DNA of 64,000 nucleotides from Curvularia sp. ZM96 (GCA_022457065.1 JAJGBQ010000004.1:2232001-2296000), one strand, 5' to 3'; positions 10,408 through 23,520 are shown, numbered from the stretch's first letter. The notes: a model not told the origin generated them from the letters alone. Program-made: numbers and translations.

Positions 10408-11841
10408 TCAGTAGGGCTTATACCTCGCTTTTTCCTTCTCTTTCTTCTCTTTCCGTTTCTTCTTGGACGACGCCGTCGCAACTTCATCCACATCCATCTC
10501 TGCTGCACTGTCCCCGCCTTTCCAAGCGCGGACCCTGGCGTCTTCGCCGCAGGTGTAGGTTGTGTGTGTCTAGATGCTGCTGTGTCAGAAAAGTGTATAC
10601 AATGTAGAACGTAAAAAAAACAGAAGGAAAAGGCCAGAACTGGCGCAAACACTCACATGTACATCCGTAAACAAATCCCGAACAATCTCATCGCCATGGG
10701 CCCCAGGCAACGACGTGCGATTTCCCAAGTCGAAACCATAATCCAGCGGGCCATTCGTACCCTTCGTAACCGGTATCAGGTCCACATTCTTCTCACTTTT
10801 GCCTCACCATTAGCGCCCCCCTCCCTTCACGTTAACCAGTTAGAAAATCATCAACGTACCTATGCTTTCCCACCACAACACACGGCCTCTCCCCCACCCA
10901 CCCCAAATCAATCACATACTCGCACCCCAGCACCTCTCTCACATCGCCACATACTTTCGGCGCGGGCTCCTCCTCCTCTTCCTTCTGACTCTGCAGCGCG
11001 TAGAAACTTACCGTTTCATCTGTGCCAATGGCGTACATGTCAGTGCCTGGATAGAGGAAACCAGCGTGCGCAATGGCAGAGCCGTGGTTGATGACTTGGT
11101 ACAGGGCGTCGTCTTCGTCGACTTGCGTGGTGTCGAAGAGGTTGAGCAGGCCGTCGGTGCTGGAGGAGAGGAGGAGAGAGGGATGGGAGGGGTGCAGAGA
11201 GAGGTTAGTTACGGTGTCGGTGTGCGAGTCGATGTAGGCGCGTAGAGGGGATGTGGTATTTCGTTGGTCCCTGAGGAGTGGGAGGTTAGTAGGGTTGTTG
11301 TAGTAGATGAATCAGAGGGTAGGCGGATACCAGATGTAGACGGGAGAGCTGTTGGGCCCGTCTTCCGGGTTTTCGATACCGGCTGCGATGAAGTTTGTCG
11401 AGGCATTGCAGACGAGTGCGGAGATGAGTTTGTGAGCTGTATCGACTTTTGTCAGTCTCCTTCCCCATTTCCAAGTTTATCAGGTTCGAGAGAGGGAAAA
11501 AAGAGTAACTAACGGCTTTCGATTTCAATAACTTTTTGCTTGCTCCTCTTGTCCCAGAATCGAATCATTCCATCTCTTCCTGCCGTTGCGACGACGTTGC
11601 TGGCTGCATCATTTGCTCGTTCTAGACACGTGATGTTGTCGTGAGCCTTGGCGATATGGCCATCGGGCTGCAAGTCTGCTGTGAGAAAGCGGAGAGAGTT
11701 GTCTGATGATATCAAGGCGAGCTGGTCGGTAAGACTGTAGGTAAGCGGATCCTGGCGTGGTGATGTGGAGATGACTTTGTAAATGTACGAGCCAGCTGAG
11801 AAGCCGGCGTCGGTGCTGGCGATTTCTCGAAGAGGCGCCAT
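10408..11841 (-). CDS. WD40-repeat protein, WDR89 family
   Basis: Five exons on the minus strand: 11841-11514, 11436-11331, 11270-10860, 10795-10657 and 10569-10408, giving 381 aa. All junctions keep frame and use GT..AG. WD-type blades are visible: RDGMIRFWDKRS (exon 1), SSPVYIWDQR spanning exons 2-3, SSSTDGLLNLFDTTQ, YAIGTDETVSFYAL and GEDARVRAWKGG close to the end. A Lys/Arg-rich tail (KKKRKEKKEKEKARYKPY) could act as a nuclear or nucleolar signal. Blade order and C-terminus match the WDR89 family, whose molecular role is poorly known. It is divergent from SDHC, with about 800 bases between starts. Confidence 0.9.
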
Positions 11842-12639
11842 ACCGAGATGAAGCGAAGAGATTGTTTGGTGTCACTCAGGTTACCGCGAAGGTGCAGCCG
11901 TCATAGAAAATGAGGTTGGGATTGAGCCCAAGGACGAGGAGAAATTTTCACGGCAATGAAAACGAAGGTTCTGCTTCACTCGGGTGCAATGCGCATCATG
12001 TGTCTCTGACATTCACGGTCGCGAGCATAGTGACTCGACAGTAAAGCGAGCCATTGCCGTTGGCTGCCTTCCCTGAGTCTGCTATAGGCAATGGGTTGGA
12101 GACCTGACATAGACGCGTTCTAATGTCCAGCCCGACGAGAATGCAATACGGCCTATCACGTCACGTTGCTTGTGCAGCAGTAATCCAAGTACTGAGTACC
12201 GTCTCAACACTGCTCAAGCAGATAGAAGCATCATTCGACAGATTGTATGTAGCCTTGATATGAAACTCGTGCAGACATAGCTTTGGTCGGCACAAGCGAT
12301 TAATACAGGCATTCCTCTCCGATCCCTCCAAAGCCCCATCTACTGACATAACGCCAGCAGACAAAGTAGGCCGTCACTCCCGCAGTTCAGCACGTCGAGG
12401 CGCTCATTGCCGGCGATATCGAGGTTCGTTGGAGAGAGAAAGCAGCGGCGCGGGCGCACGCGAGAAAATAGCGGGTGTCGGGCAAGCGGGTGACTAAGCA
12501 GCGTAATGCGACAGAGGTGATTGGACACTCGCGGGACCTCGGGAATCGGGAAGATTTGGGCGCGGGAGTGAACGACGACATCATCTCCATCTCGACCACT
12601 GTCCGACTGATCAGTCAATTGCTACCGGGAAACTTCATC
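11842..12639. other. Divergent promoter region of WD40 gene and SDHC
   Basis: About 800 bases between two start codons facing away from each other. Frames of 60-90 codons occur but show no motif. No repeats of note. Confidence 0.5.
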
Positions 12640-13259
12640 ATGGCTTCTCAGCGCATTTTCCAGCTTGGTCTGCGACGCGCCGCCGCGCCTGGTCTGAGGG
12701 TGCAGCCCGCAGGACGCATGGTCCAGCGCAGGTATGTCATAGCTACACCACGAGTATGAGGGAGCTCTTCTCGGCCATCCTCCTCCATCAGAGCCAAATA
12801 GTAACAAATTCATATAGGCTTGCAGCGACCGAACATGCTTCCCAGTCTCAGGCCGCCGAGATCCTCGCAAAGCAGCGTGTCAACCGTCCAGTCTCCCCCC
12901 ACCTTTCCATCTACCGACCCCAGATCACCTGGATCGCCTCGTCCCTCAACCGTATTACCGGCATTACCCTGTCTGGCTCCCTTTACCTCTTCGGCATTGC
13001 GTACCTCATTGCTCCCTACACCGGATGGCACCTTGAGACACAATCAATGGTTGCGGCCGTCGCCGCTTGGCCCGTAGCACTCAAGGCGGGACTGAAGGCC
13101 TTCTTCGCCTTCCCCTTCTTCTTCCACTCCCTCAACGGTGTCAGGCACTTGGCGTGGGATCTTGGTGTTGGATTTAAGAACCAGCAGGTCATCCGCACTG
13201 GCTGGGGTGTGGTCGGATTGACAGCCGCCATGAGCTTGTACTACACTTTCCTGGCATAA
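12640..13259 (+). CDS. SDHC: Succinate dehydrogenase cytochrome b560 subunit (complex II membrane anchor)
   Basis: Two exons, 12640-12731 and 12818-13259, giving 177 aa. SDHC anchors succinate dehydrogenase in the inner mitochondrial membrane and forms part of the heme b and ubiquinone sites. The N-terminus is Arg-rich and lacks acidic residues until about residue 36, typical of a mitochondrial presequence. The family signature SPHLSIYRPQITW is followed by SSLNRITG, with quinone-site Ser72 and Arg76 by alignment to E. coli S27/R31. The motif HSLNGVRHLAWD carries the presumed heme ligand His134. Three hydrophobic helices follow the presequence. Positions linked with SDHI fungicide resistance in Pyrenophora and Alternaria (K49, R64, N75, G79, H134, S135) all show the wild-type residue here. 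Confidence 0.96.
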
Positions 13260-13711
13260 ATGAGCAGCAGCTGGTTTAGAGAGAAGTCTTGGAAAGGGCC
13301 GCAAGGGTGGATCTTGTGGATGGATGCAAGTCGGAAAGCAGTTGGACTTTTGGATGTATAAAGCAGCATGGGAAGCAGGAGTGGGGCACATCTGGGGATG
13401 ATAGTGAGGCCAAACTGTACTATGAATATTTGAATCAAACATTGCGTGTGCAGCCACATGCGACCAACAACAGAGAGTACTGCGCTTCGATCTCGACATT
13501 TGGCCACTAGAGACATGTGATAAAGTCGAGCATCTCGTGTGTTGCACGAAGCAAATGAAGGCCAGGGCGCTCCACCATTAGCCCCAAAGCACATGACTAC
13601 GCGTTTGCATTTGCCGCATTGGCGCGTAACCCTCTCGGCTCGACCCGAGCGTGGCAAGGCAGAAACCAAACTCATGGCTGTCTGAAGCGCACTTTGAGAT
13701 GCATCGTCGCA
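13260..13711. other. Intergenic region between SDHC and Rad9/Crb2-type gene
   Basis: SDHC 3' flank and promoter of the next plus-strand gene. Overlapping minus-strand frames of 140-167 codons run into SDHC coding sequence and are antisense shadows. Nothing else is seen. Confidence 0.5.
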
Positions 13712-16700
13712 ATGGCAGAATCACAGGCTCCCTCGGTGCTCGGCGAGGACTTGTACGACGTGAGTTTCTCTTCCCCATGCATTGAGGCTGCATAGCGCGA
13801 CACCACACCCCGGTCGCCGATCATTCACGTCGCTCGACTGACGCCACTTCAGGATCCATCTCAGCTCTCCCAGGCCCTCAGGCAGCGGGCCTGCAGCGAC
13901 AAGCCATTCCGGTTTACCACCTCGACCGAGAGCCAATATCCAGATAGCTACGACCCCTATCACGGCGCCGTATCCTTCCTCGATCGCGGTGCTTCCCCTC
14001 GACGCGCCGTACATGCAAATCATGTGAAGCCCGCGCTGCCCAAACATCACAGCGCACCCACGAACACAGGCCTTACGAAAGAACCAAGAGCGACGCTGAA
14101 AATGCATAGCTTCAACATGATGGATGCGCCGGGGGATACCCAACCGGATAGCCAGATGCTGAAGACGTGGACGAGCGGCATCTACTCAACCACCGAGGAG
14201 AAAGACGTCGCACATCCCAAGTCGCTTTTCGTTGAGCACAGTGAGGACACTGGTGAAGATTCGCCTACAGATGAGATGGACATTGTCGCATCAAGTCAAG
14301 CCCAGCGCGTCCCCGCGCCTACGAGCCCTACCATGCTCGACGCTGACGAAATTGGTGACTCTGCGCAGAACAGCCTAGCTCCCACAAGTCCGCTCAAGTT
14401 TCAGACGCCGGCGTTGGCAGGCAGAACGAGGGGCAACTCAGGCAACATGCTCAGTTCGGCTGCGCGAACCAATACGACGCCTGGCACGGTCGGCTCTACC
14501 AACTTCTTCTTTCCCTCGTTGAGCCACGGAGGCGAAGGACTTGCACAGCACATTTCCCTCACACAGGCCTTCAACAATACACAGGCACCCACTTCCCCCG
14601 CAATAGGCGGCGGCGCAACCGACGATATTATCTTTTCACGCCCCTCTCCAAACTTCACCCACATACGACACTCAAGTCCAATACCAGCGTATTCAAGTCC
14701 GATCAAAGCCACCCAACCCGAGACCCCGAAATCTGATCCCGTTGTACGATCGTCTAGCCAGCCACGAACCGAATATGTTACAATGAAGGAATCACAAGAG
14801 AGACGTAAGTTGTCCTTGGGAGATGAGCACGGGAGCCTTGCCGAACAGGATAGTTGGGGAGAGCTGTCTAGAGTAGTAAGAGCTAAGAAGGCAAAAGAGT
14901 ATGCCCATCGTCAGGCTGCCAGATCTCTATCAAGTGTCTCAGCACCAACCCCTGTATGGTCACGATCGGCTAGAAAGCGCATAGTGAATCCGGACGATTC
15001 GTCACCCGAAAAGTCAATGACACCGCAGGCTGAGACACACAGTGGGATGGATGACTACGATGTCACAATGGGCGGGCAATCGCAACCTATGAAACTGAAT
15101 GGAGTGAACGAGAACAACGTCGAAGACCCTGTTTCACCAGGTGTACCCGCCACTATACGGCCTGCAAGGAGACGCAACAGTGTCGACAACAATGTGCAGG
15201 TTCCCAAGACCTCTTCACACCCTTATCGGACTCCCTCGTGCCCACCTTCGCATAATTCCTCGCAACCCTTACTGCTGCACCGAGAACATCAACTACAAGA
15301 ACCCGGATTGTTGCACAGTCTACATCAATCGTTTCAACCACACAGCAGCAGAGAATCGATAGCCGTCATGGACTCTCAGCCAGATGTCGACTTTGACATT
15401 GTCCCACCACCAAAACCGCTACGCTTTCCTTCATCGCCGTCGGTGATTCAATACAGCATCAACCAGACCACAATGGGCTCTAGGACTGGCTACACAAGCC
15501 AGGTCGTTTCATCCTCGATGCCTCCGATGCCACCCAAGCCTAGCAGTCCCGAGGAAGATGCAATTCCCGAGGGCGAAGAACGTGTACCGAGCAGCCCGCC
15601 ACTCTTGCCTCCTGATGATGCTGAGGCTGGAGATGGTGACTTGGAATATGACGAACATACTTACGACGAATATGCGGAGGTTGTCGGTGGACAAAGAAAC
15701 TCATTATCCCCCACCTTTGATGATGACATGGTTATGGACGACGACGACGATCTGCCTGTAGTAAAAGAACATGCGGATGAAAATGACAGGACACATTCAG
15801 ACAAAGAAGAACTGGACTTTGTCAAGCCTGGAAAGACAGATATGGAAGCCGACCAAGCGAGAGAGGCTCCGGAGCAAAACGAACGAGGCAACATACGCAG
15901 TAGTGATCAGTTCCAGCGTGACGCGACAGTAAAACAACCTGGACCACCACGCATGCAGCGTCAGGATACTATTCCCGAGACAGACGCACTTGACGAGACG
16001 CAGCCATCGTTCTTTCCAACCAAGAACTCCGAAGAAATTGCAGAGGGTGCTCCTGCTATGGGAGGTCACACGAACAATGTGGATCTTTCCTTGATAGCTA
16101 GAGAAGAGCGTGACAGATCTCCTCCCAACCTGCCAGTACCCATCAGTTCAAAGGACACTGCAAGCGATGCAATTCCAGAAAGCCACCGCATCCGTTCCAT
16201 AGATGACATATACAATCTCCCTGAGACTCAACATTCGCTGAACGAGGAAGACGTGGAAATGCCAAGATTAAGCGGGTCCGAGGATGAGGGGGACGTCTTT
16301 ATGCCACATTCTTCGTCAGCCAAACCGTCAGTGAAGAGGCGCAAGGTTACATATACCGCCAAACGCAAAGCCTTTCGCGATTCGGCCAGGGCGGCAACTG
16401 ATTCGGAATCGCTTTCAGACCCGCCTTCATCGTCTCATCTCGACCAAGTCCAACCAGCGATGGAGGTCAATGAGCCAATTGTATCAGCTGGTGAGCGTGA
16501 AGACAATAGTGCGCATATAGCGGCTACTGTAGGAGAAGATGCGAATGTTCCTTATATACGAACGACCTCCTTGAAATCCAGAGTTCTCCCGAAACCCTCC
16601 AAGCCTCGTAATCAACGACAAGGCGCCTTAAAGCCGGTTTCGAGAGAGTTATTACGAAGCGTCTCTTCTCCGGCAACTTCGCCTACAAGATCAACAGGGT

Positions 16701-18400
16701 CTGGTCATGATCGGAAGAGCGCTCCAATCACGCCTACGAAGCCTCGAGAAGCTGTCGCAGAACCGTCAACTGATGTCGATATGGCTGACGCTGACAACGA
16801 ACCGGCTATGCCTGTTAGCTCTGTTGCACAGCCGTGCAACATTGAGGTAACGGTGGAAAATCCATCCCAGCGAAGTGCGACTCCTCCGGAAATCATTGTG
16901 CCTAACAGGGTGTTGGCATCCTGGCCCGGAAGCCATTACTATCCCGCTACATGCGTTGGACGCCCAACAGCTCGCCAACTTCAGATCCGATTTGATGACG
17001 GTAACACCACTTTCATAGATACGGCACATGTACGAGCACTAGACCTTCGTATGGGTGATCACGTCAAGGTGGATGAGCCGGGTATGAAGAAGAACATGTA
17101 CATCGTGGTAGGCTTCAAAGACAGGATAGACGATCTCGGCGGCGAAGAGTTTCCAACCACTGATCAACGAGGACACGCGACAATCGTTCTTGAAGAGAGG
17201 CCAAGGGAGAGCTTGCCGCAGGCTAAAGCACTTCAGCCAGCTGAGCACATCTCGGTACCCATGGGCAGTATCTACCTGACTGCTTCTCTCTGGAAGCGAC
17301 TCCGCGATCGGTCCTTCATCTCGACTTTCATTGTCTCACCAGCCAAATCAGCCTGTCATATCGGGACGCCTATCGCCGACCCTTTGACTACCCTTTCATT
17401 CAGTCGCCGTGGAACGGCAGTACCATCATTCCTCAGAGATTCTACCACGCGTGCTGCTTCTGTCGCATCGACAGCCCGATCTAGCAGCGGTGTATTTACA
17501 AATATGGCTTTTGTACTCACTTCCACAACCGCGGATGTGGACAAGGATGCTATTGCCAGACTGATTAAGAGCAACAACGGCCTAGTGTTAGAGCATGGCT
17601 TCCACGAGCTCTTCGACTTTGATTCAGAGGAGGCTCCAACATCGTCTCAGAGTCGTCGTAGATCAACATCTACTTGTGACGGATCTAACGAGTTGATACT
17701 CAAGGACGCGTACAAGGATCTGGGTTTTGTTGCCTTGATATCGGATGCACATTCCCGTAGCACAAAGTATATTCAAGCTCTCGCGCTCAACGTTCCGTGT
17801 TTACACGTCCGTTGGATCCACGACTCGCTCAACGCCTCTCGTGCCGCCCCTTTTACACGCTATCTTTTGCCCGCCGGTGTTTCAAAGTTCCTCGATCCAA
17901 ACGGAGTAATCCGCTCACGCACAATAGCTCCTTACGATCCAGCCAGCGAGGATACGTCTTTTGCACGAACAATCCAGGGCCGCGATCTGCTGCTCCGCGA
18001 CCAAAATGTTCTCCTCATAACCGGCAAGTCGAAAAAGGAAATCGAAAAACGCCAACCGTTCTTCTTTCTCTCGCATGCCCTCGGCTCTGCGAATGTGGGT
18101 CGCTGTGCTGACATGGCTGCTGCGTCAGATATGCTTTCTAACAGCAAGTGGGACTGGGTCTATGTCGACAATGGCGAACGCGGTGTCATGGAGGCGGCAG
18201 CGGCATTATTCGGTACCGAGAAGCCTGCAGCCGCAAGCGGCAAGGCCAAAAAGGGAGGCAAGAAGAGGAAGAGAGATGTTGAGGGTGATGTCCCGGAGGA
18301 GCTTGTCGTCAAGGGAGACATCGGTGGCAAGATCGTGAAGATTACTTGTGCGGAGTTTGTCATTCAGAGCTTGATTCTCGGTGCGCTGATCGAGGAGTGA
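13712..18400 (+). CDS. DNA damage checkpoint adaptor, Rad9/Crb2 (53BP1-like), Tudor + tandem BRCT
   Basis: Two exons: a 16-codon first exon 13712-13759 (MAESQAPSVLGEDLYD) and 13853-18400, giving 1531 aa. Proteins of this type bind methylated/modified histones through Tudor and BRCT domains and bring Chk1/Rad53-type kinases to Mec1/Tel1-type kinases at DNA breaks. The first ~1000 residues are disordered, rich in Ser-Pro/Thr-Pro and SQ/TQ sites expected for CDK and ATM/ATR phosphorylation. A Tudor-like domain lies at about 1034-1100 (VLASWPGSHYYPATCVG, then IRFDDGNT and HVRALDLRMGDHVKV). Two BRCT repeats follow at about 1230-1345 (VRWIHDSL) and 1390-1531 (WDWVYVDNG), separated by a Lys-rich insertion (KKGGKKRKRD) in the second. 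The ATG is supported by frame continuity across the 93-nt intron. Confidence 0.9.
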
Positions 18401-21400
18401 GCTTCACTCTTGGATATTCGAAGCGAAGGCGCGGGTTTTCTGTTTCCATCTCTTGTTTAAAACTACGTTCTGTTTTATCTAGAAGGTTCGGCGTCTTTTT
18501 CTATGTGCTCCAACAAAAGGAGGAAGATGTGGGTATCTGACATGTGTGTCCCGGATAGGATGCTTTCTCTTTCTTTACGCTGATCTTTTCTTCTTCATGT
18601 ATTAATACCACTTCTGTTGCGTAGCATAATGCGCAGTCTACTTCTTGATGTCGCATTCAGTTGCTCTTGTAGACGTTTTTTCTCCAGTATATCAAATATT
18701 ACGCTGCACTCAATGCTTAGTGTACAGACATTGTGTCTCTCAGTTATCAAGTTCTTAATTCTTGATCATCGTTCAGTTGTACTCTCCTGTACCCGTCCCT
18801 TTTTTCCTTGCACGAGCGTGATCGTAGACTGCATGCTTCTGCGAAATAGAGATACGAGATACACCTGACGTATGGGGAAAAAACCAAGCTTATACAAGCA
18901 CATGTCACAGGCACTCTTCGTATCTCATTTATGTGCTAGAAAATATAACCCAGCCTATCCTCTGAATCAACGTCTATTCTACGTTGAACACATATCATGT
19001 CTACACAGGTACGTTTCTATCTGGCTACTCGAAAAACAAAAAAATGAACATGACCACAAGTAGAGCTTGGACAGGGCAAGTCAAGCCCAACTCATCCCTT
19101 CCCATTATTTCCCAACATCCCACATCTACTTCACCAGGTCCTTGATTCCCCACCCACTTGAACCCTGTTCCCTAGGCCTTAGTTCTTTTACACAAACATC
19201 TTTGCTTATCTTCGCTTGTACACAGTAGCGCCAATACAGCCCCAACACGTTCGACTTTTCATAACACTCATTATCCCCGCCTGGACATGGACCAGACGTT
19301 TATACCTTCGTATTCTCAGAGTACGGCGGCTAGATAATTTGGAAGGGATCACCTGCCTGCGGGTTCACACGACGGACACGAGGTCAGCAGGCGTGATCAG
19401 CTTTGGCCCCTCTCTCTCCACACGTCCCCGAGACAAGGAAGCAAGCATGATGGAAGATGTCAGCATAGGATGGACCTGGTAAGCGGCCAAGCAACTTGTT
19501 TTCTTGTTGATCACGATGATTATGGCGAAGATTTTTATTTTACGAGGAGATTCATCTTACAATCCTTGTACGGTTTGATCTTCTCTCTCCCCTTGTAAAC
19601 ACTAGTGCTAGTGATATGAAGAACATACTATGTATAGCGCATACCTTGGCGTCTTTGTCTAGTGTGACGGGTCAAAGTCAGCCGTCTAATTAATAGAATC
19701 TCGAGCTAATCACGTTTTTCTATCTCATCCTCGCAGTTCCTCATTTCATGCAGCCCGCGAAAAAGAGGAGCAAAGAACAGGATCCCTTTTTTTTCTCAGC
19801 TGCACAGACCCACAAAGATAGAAGGACCCTCCTTTCAATTTTTCTTTATCGTGACGTCCGATAGTTCATGTTGTCCTACCCATAATTCTGCCTGAATGCA
19901 CCAGTGCCAAGACGGTAGGATCGACATATGTGCTGGGTGCAAGGATTAGGTTTGATATACCGACAAGATAGGGAGGTTCGAGAAGTCTACAGGCCTCCTT
20001 TGCTCGGGCTTCTACAATGAACAACAGAGCTTCCAGAAAAAGAACAGGAAGGTGGAGCGGCAAGCAGTTTAGCCACTTTGCGACCGGAAAAATAGGGCAA
20101 AGAACCCTAGTAGCCGGTGTAACGAGCTGCAGCCCGTAAGAGGGATTTAAAGAAGAGAGCTTATTCGAGGCTCGGCACAAGCAAATTATTCCGCTTCTCG
20201 TTTGGTTAGCGATAGAGATGTTCTGTCAGGATATTTTTTGCATATAGAGGACCCGCTTTCGGCGACTGGTAGGGGGCATCTCTCTCTTTTTTTCGTTTTG
20301 AGCTTTGACATGTGAATCATCCGAAGCAAGGCCACGTAAACTTGCCCCTACTTAGAACTCCGACAGACAGCTGTCGGCCCGCCCGGATCCGGCATGCAAT
20401 GAGCAGTTTTCTTCGGCATCCATTATCCTTGTTCGATGCGCCACAGCATCTAGCCACCCCCGAAACGGTGCTGGTCACGTATTTGTTGATGATGAGTTTC
20501 AGGAAACATTGGGGAATTTGCAAGTCTTGATGAAGAATTCCAATGCTCTACCGATGTACAACACAATGTCTTGCATTGGCTCGTATGCGACGTCAATGTG
20601 ATGCTGATCAGATGCTTCCGCCACATCACAACAGGCGCATGTAGGTGCGCAGACGAGGTGGGAGATCCCTCTTTGCCAAGTTTGCTCATTCGAACAACGG
20701 CACTCGCGTGACGAAATGTTGGTTCGAATGCAGCCACACGGCGAAGTAGGGAAGGTCCAACCAACTGTGTCGTACGGCGCCCATTCCTTCGAATGTAATA
20801 CGCCCAGGACGGCAGTCGGTTAGTTGACATTCGGTACATTACAGCAAAAAAGAAATAATAACCGACTCGGCTTCAAAAGCCGCCCTTGGTATGCCAAACG
20901 ACGGATCCTTGCATGTCACAGCCGTGCCGTCCGAGTGCGCGCGGGGTATCTTAGTGTGCGGCGAGGAAGGGTAAAAAGCAAATTAGCTTTGCAAGTTTCG
21001 GTGACACGAACAAAATAACAGTGACGTTGTGTTAAAGCGGCATTGCAGCAGTATCACGTATTGATTGTGCTGTTGAGCTTGACTCGGTCGGCTGCTGCCA
21101 CGTGCGGTACCCTTGGGAATGTACCGTATATTGTCCTAGTACAAGTCGGTGCACTTGTGCTGTAGGATTGATAGAAAGGCCCCTGTATGCTGGCGCAGTG
21201 TGAGACGAAGGACGCATTGCAACAAAACATATCTCTCTGTGTTATGCTGAGTGCGAATGCGAGTTGTATGTATATAATGTTCGTGGGATGAATTGCGGTT
21301 GTTTCAGTCTAGCGAAGGGGGAACCGGCAAATCATTAGTGGAGTCGGACGGTTACCTGTCATCAGTCGCCGGGTGCGGCTACATCGTACTATCATGTACG

Positions 21401-22819
21401 CTAAAACCGAAGCTTTGAGCGGTCGGACACGATCCATCCTTGGAAGGCATATGTCAACGGGTACATGGATGGAGCGGACAAGAGCACACTCAAAAACACA
21501 TCGTACCTGCAGACCGGACTCATGCATTGTCACTGGTGTTTAAAAACTGGGCTCGGTTGAGATCCGACGGACAATATGCCCATTTCATTTAGGTCTATAT
21601 TAACGTCCGTGCCGATCCAGGCTTACTGAAGATTAAGAGTGCTTGTGCCAATGGAAGTGTCGGAGGCATGGGCATCATGTCGGACCCGAGTGTCGGTTTG
21701 TCATAAGCGTGGAACGATTGGCAAACACTGTAATACGGGAAGGGAGGTGCGTCAGGGATTCGTGTGACGATATTTGCGCCGAGGCACGCGATGCGCCTAG
21801 GCCCGTTGTGATCTTGGATCTTCGCGGGCGGACCAGGTTCATGGATCGAACCTCTTGTGCTAATCTATTATCTGACAAGGATCAGCGGAACGGCAGTGAG
21901 AGGGTGGCCTGAGACCCCCGCTCAACTGTCAAGCGATGTACCCTGAGTTTGTTGAGTGAAGGATTCTGGCTGGACGCTTAGTCGAACACACAGGTGCTTC
22001 CATGATGCATTTCCGGAATGGCTCGGGAGTTTCTTGATTTTGCCCTACGTCGTCGAACTGTTGCCTGTGTCCATGGTCAAGCGAAGGGTAGTTCGGTTGT
22101 ATATCCGGTATGCTGATCTTGCACCTCAACAATGCAAGCATGGCTAAAGCAGGACGACAAAGACTTCGTGTTTAGCCTCGGAGGTAGACAGACTCAGTTT
22201 GCTCCGCCGTGGCAGAGTCATCAGCCGAGACCAGGGTGAAACGTATCAGAATTGACTTTGCGTGTGCTGGAAGAGGAAGCTTGATTCCGCTGCGGCTGTG
22301 GATAGAGCGGCGGACTCGTTTCAGCCCTCCAGGCGGTAGATGGACATTATTGGGTAAACATCAGTGGCGGCAAGAGAGGAGACTAGGTAATTTGTCTGCA
22401 CGCCATACTTGGTACAGGGCTGTTCACCTGTTCTAGCGTTCCGAGGGAGATTGATTGCGGTACTAGTCCATCCAGGATGCAGGATCTGCAGTCAGGGATG
22501 TGACGTGCGACTGTCTTCATGTTGACGAGAAGTGATAACAGGGTAATCAGCGCTGGCATTGGGTATGTATGTGGTACGTGTGTATGGTGCATAGCCGAGA
22601 AGCGCAATGCACATACATGCACAGGTATGGGGGACAGTACAGGCATATTAGTGAGGAGGTGCAGGCTGAGTTCAGTCTTTGGCAAGAAAAGAGGCCGAGA
22701 AGCACCATGCTAGTGCCTTGTACCCCGCCCCCGCCTTCCTTGTTGGGCGAGCCCTGCCCAAAAAAATTATTTACTCAGAATCATCAAGCAGACACCAACA
22801 CACAAAGGCAACATCCAAC
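18401..22819. other. 4.4-kb gene-poor interval
   Basis: No coding region is supportable. Open frames up to 129 codons (for example minus strand 20450-20839) show neither C/G-ending codon preference nor known motifs, and I could not chain them through splice sites. No LTR, terminal inverted repeat or transposase signature was seen by eye, nor a tRNA. The base composition is close to the window average. It may hold regulatory DNA, unrecognised non-coding RNA or a strongly decayed element. Confidence 0.4.
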
Positions 22820-23520
22820 ATGCCGGGCCTAGACGAAGACGCCATAGACGAGATTCTCTATCTCGCGCGTGCCAATGAGGCAGCCGAGCTCGGGTCGTTT
22901 CTCTCCGAGCTGTCAGCACAAGCCAAGCAGTCCAAGGCCGACTTGGTGACCGCGGCCGTCGACCCAAATTCGAGGAACAGCGCACTGCACTATGCTGCTG
23001 CCAATGGCCACAATGGTACGATTCCAGAGTCTTGATACTACATTGCCCGGCTCTGACTCGTTGCCCAGATATCATCAAATTGCTCCTGTCGGCCGGCACA
23101 GAGAAGCCTAGCCCAGGCTTCCTGAATGCAGTCAACGAAGCGGGTAACACTCCCCTTCACTGGGCAGCGCTGAATGGCCATCTCGAAAGCGTTAAACTTC
23201 TCGTAAACGCCGGCGCTGATGTCACCCTTGTCAACCGCGCGGGCCACGACGCAGTGTACGAGGCAGAGATCAACGATAAGAATGACGTAGTAGACTGGCT
23301 ACTTGGCACCGTCGAAGAACTGGAGAAGGGTATCGGCCAGACTGGCGAAGCGACAGCCGGAGAAAGCGCTGACGAGGACATGGACGATGTCAATGTGGAC
23401 AATGCTGGGGTTGCTGACAACGCTTCTGCACACGAGACAACAACTGGAACAGCGGTGGAGAATGCCCGGAAGCAGATGGAACATTTGAATACTCAGGATA
23501 GCGCGCCAAAGGATGGTTGA
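22820..23520 (+). CDS. YAR1: Ankyrin-repeat protein, Yar1 type (Rps3 chaperone)
   Basis: Two exons, 22820-23015 and 23069-23520, giving 215 aa, close to yeast Yar1 (200 aa). Yar1 is known to escort ribosomal protein Rps3 to the nucleus and prevent its aggregation during 40S assembly. The layout matches: an acidic start (LDEDAIDEILYLARAN), ankyrin repeats at about residues 50-85 (ALHYAAANGHNDIIKLLL, crossing the splice site) and 90-125 (GNTPLHWAALNGHLESVKLL), then GHDAVYEAE and an acidic C-terminal tail. The intron is 53 nt. Orthology to Yar1 is inferred from domain order and these motifs; other small ankyrin proteins would be the alternative. Confidence 0.85.

Noticed and set aside
7729..13259. 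ERG7 and neighbours as a triterpene biosynthetic cluster
   Set aside because: No P450, acyltransferase, methyltransferase or cluster regulator nearby; the neighbours are a WD40 gene and SDHC, so ERG7 is best read as the housekeeping sterol gene.
14804..14847. GTAAGT...ACAG segment inside the Rad9/Crb2-type gene as a possible intron
   Set aside because: 44 nt is too short and not a multiple of three; removal would break the long open frame.
20710..20722. GGTTCGAATG word resembling a tRNA B box
   Set aside because: No matching A box or cloverleaf upstream.
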